64,000 nt of DNA from Hybos culiciformis (lineage: Eukaryota > Arthropoda > Insecta > Diptera > Hybotidae), in the NCBI GenBank assembly GCA_964007475.1, contig OZ023274.1, forward strand, positions 3,410,001 to 3,474,000, given 5' to 3'. Under the pieces are notes generated by a model, which saw only the letters and a list, made by a program, of their open reading frames with translations, did not search any database and had not been told where the DNA came from. Positions 63,828-64,000 of this stretch are shown here, one piece after another (the stretch's first letter is position 1; every line of letters starts with the position of its first letter). Made by a program: the position numbers and the translations under genes.

Positions 63828-64000
63828 CTATACAGTGCTAGAGTAAAGAATTATATTATTGTTCGGAATTAATATTAATGAGAATGCAGATTGTTCTGGT
63901 TCGAATGGAAGATTAACACCACATGACAGACTCGAATTTGAGACAATTTTTCAATTTTAAATATTGTTTTTTTTTAAAAGAACAGCAAAAACAATTCTCT
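63828..64000. other. A+T-rich end of window
   Basis: Nothing identifiable was found. The sequence runs off the window without a boundary. Confidence 0.5.

Overview
This window looks like A+T-rich nuclear DNA from an animal, most likely an insect. By eye it is well over three quarters A+T, full of homopolymer A and T runs, and almost free of open reading frames. The insect call is an inference. It rests on one intact Ty3/gypsy retrotransposon of the insect single-ORF type with a Lys-tRNA-like primer site, and on several small hAT-like and PIF/Harbinger-like non-autonomous DNA transposons. No host protein gene, rRNA, confident tRNA, CRISPR array or bacterial-type operon could be supported.

Layout. 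Positions 1-20584 are A+T-rich non-coding DNA carrying a 411-bp hAT-like element (7911-8321), a small foldback (8821-8921), a decayed coding-like patch (about 10620-10930), a tRNA-like Pol III box pair (about 12068-12135), a 268-bp foldback element (13213-13480) and a 503-bp hAT-like element (14854-15356) with an inner hairpin. Positions 20585-26268 hold a complete minus-strand gypsy retrotransposon: 4-bp target duplication, two LTRs differing by one base of a T run, primer site, polypurine tract and one uninterrupted 1528-codon Gag-Pol frame. It therefore looks recent and potentially active.

The right half (26269-64000) is again mostly featureless. It contains a perfect 92-bp inverted repeat with a 12-nt spacer (31716-31911), preceded by a two-unit tandem repeat. 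It also contains a 59-codon coding-like ORF (34222-34401), a likely transposon tail (about 34890-35170), coding-like or less A+T-rich islands near 49.3 and 57.3 kb, a 490-bp PIF/Harbinger-like MITE (61567-62056) and an 18-bp-stem hairpin (63784-63827).

Two plus-strand sites (9102 and 62948) share the same 20 bases: a pyrimidine tract, CAG, then GTATGTTG. This is the arrangement of a recursive (zero-length exon) splice site. With the lack of genes, it suggests the window may lie inside one giant plus-strand intron. The retrotransposon would then sit antisense to the host gene. This is inference and needs RNA data.
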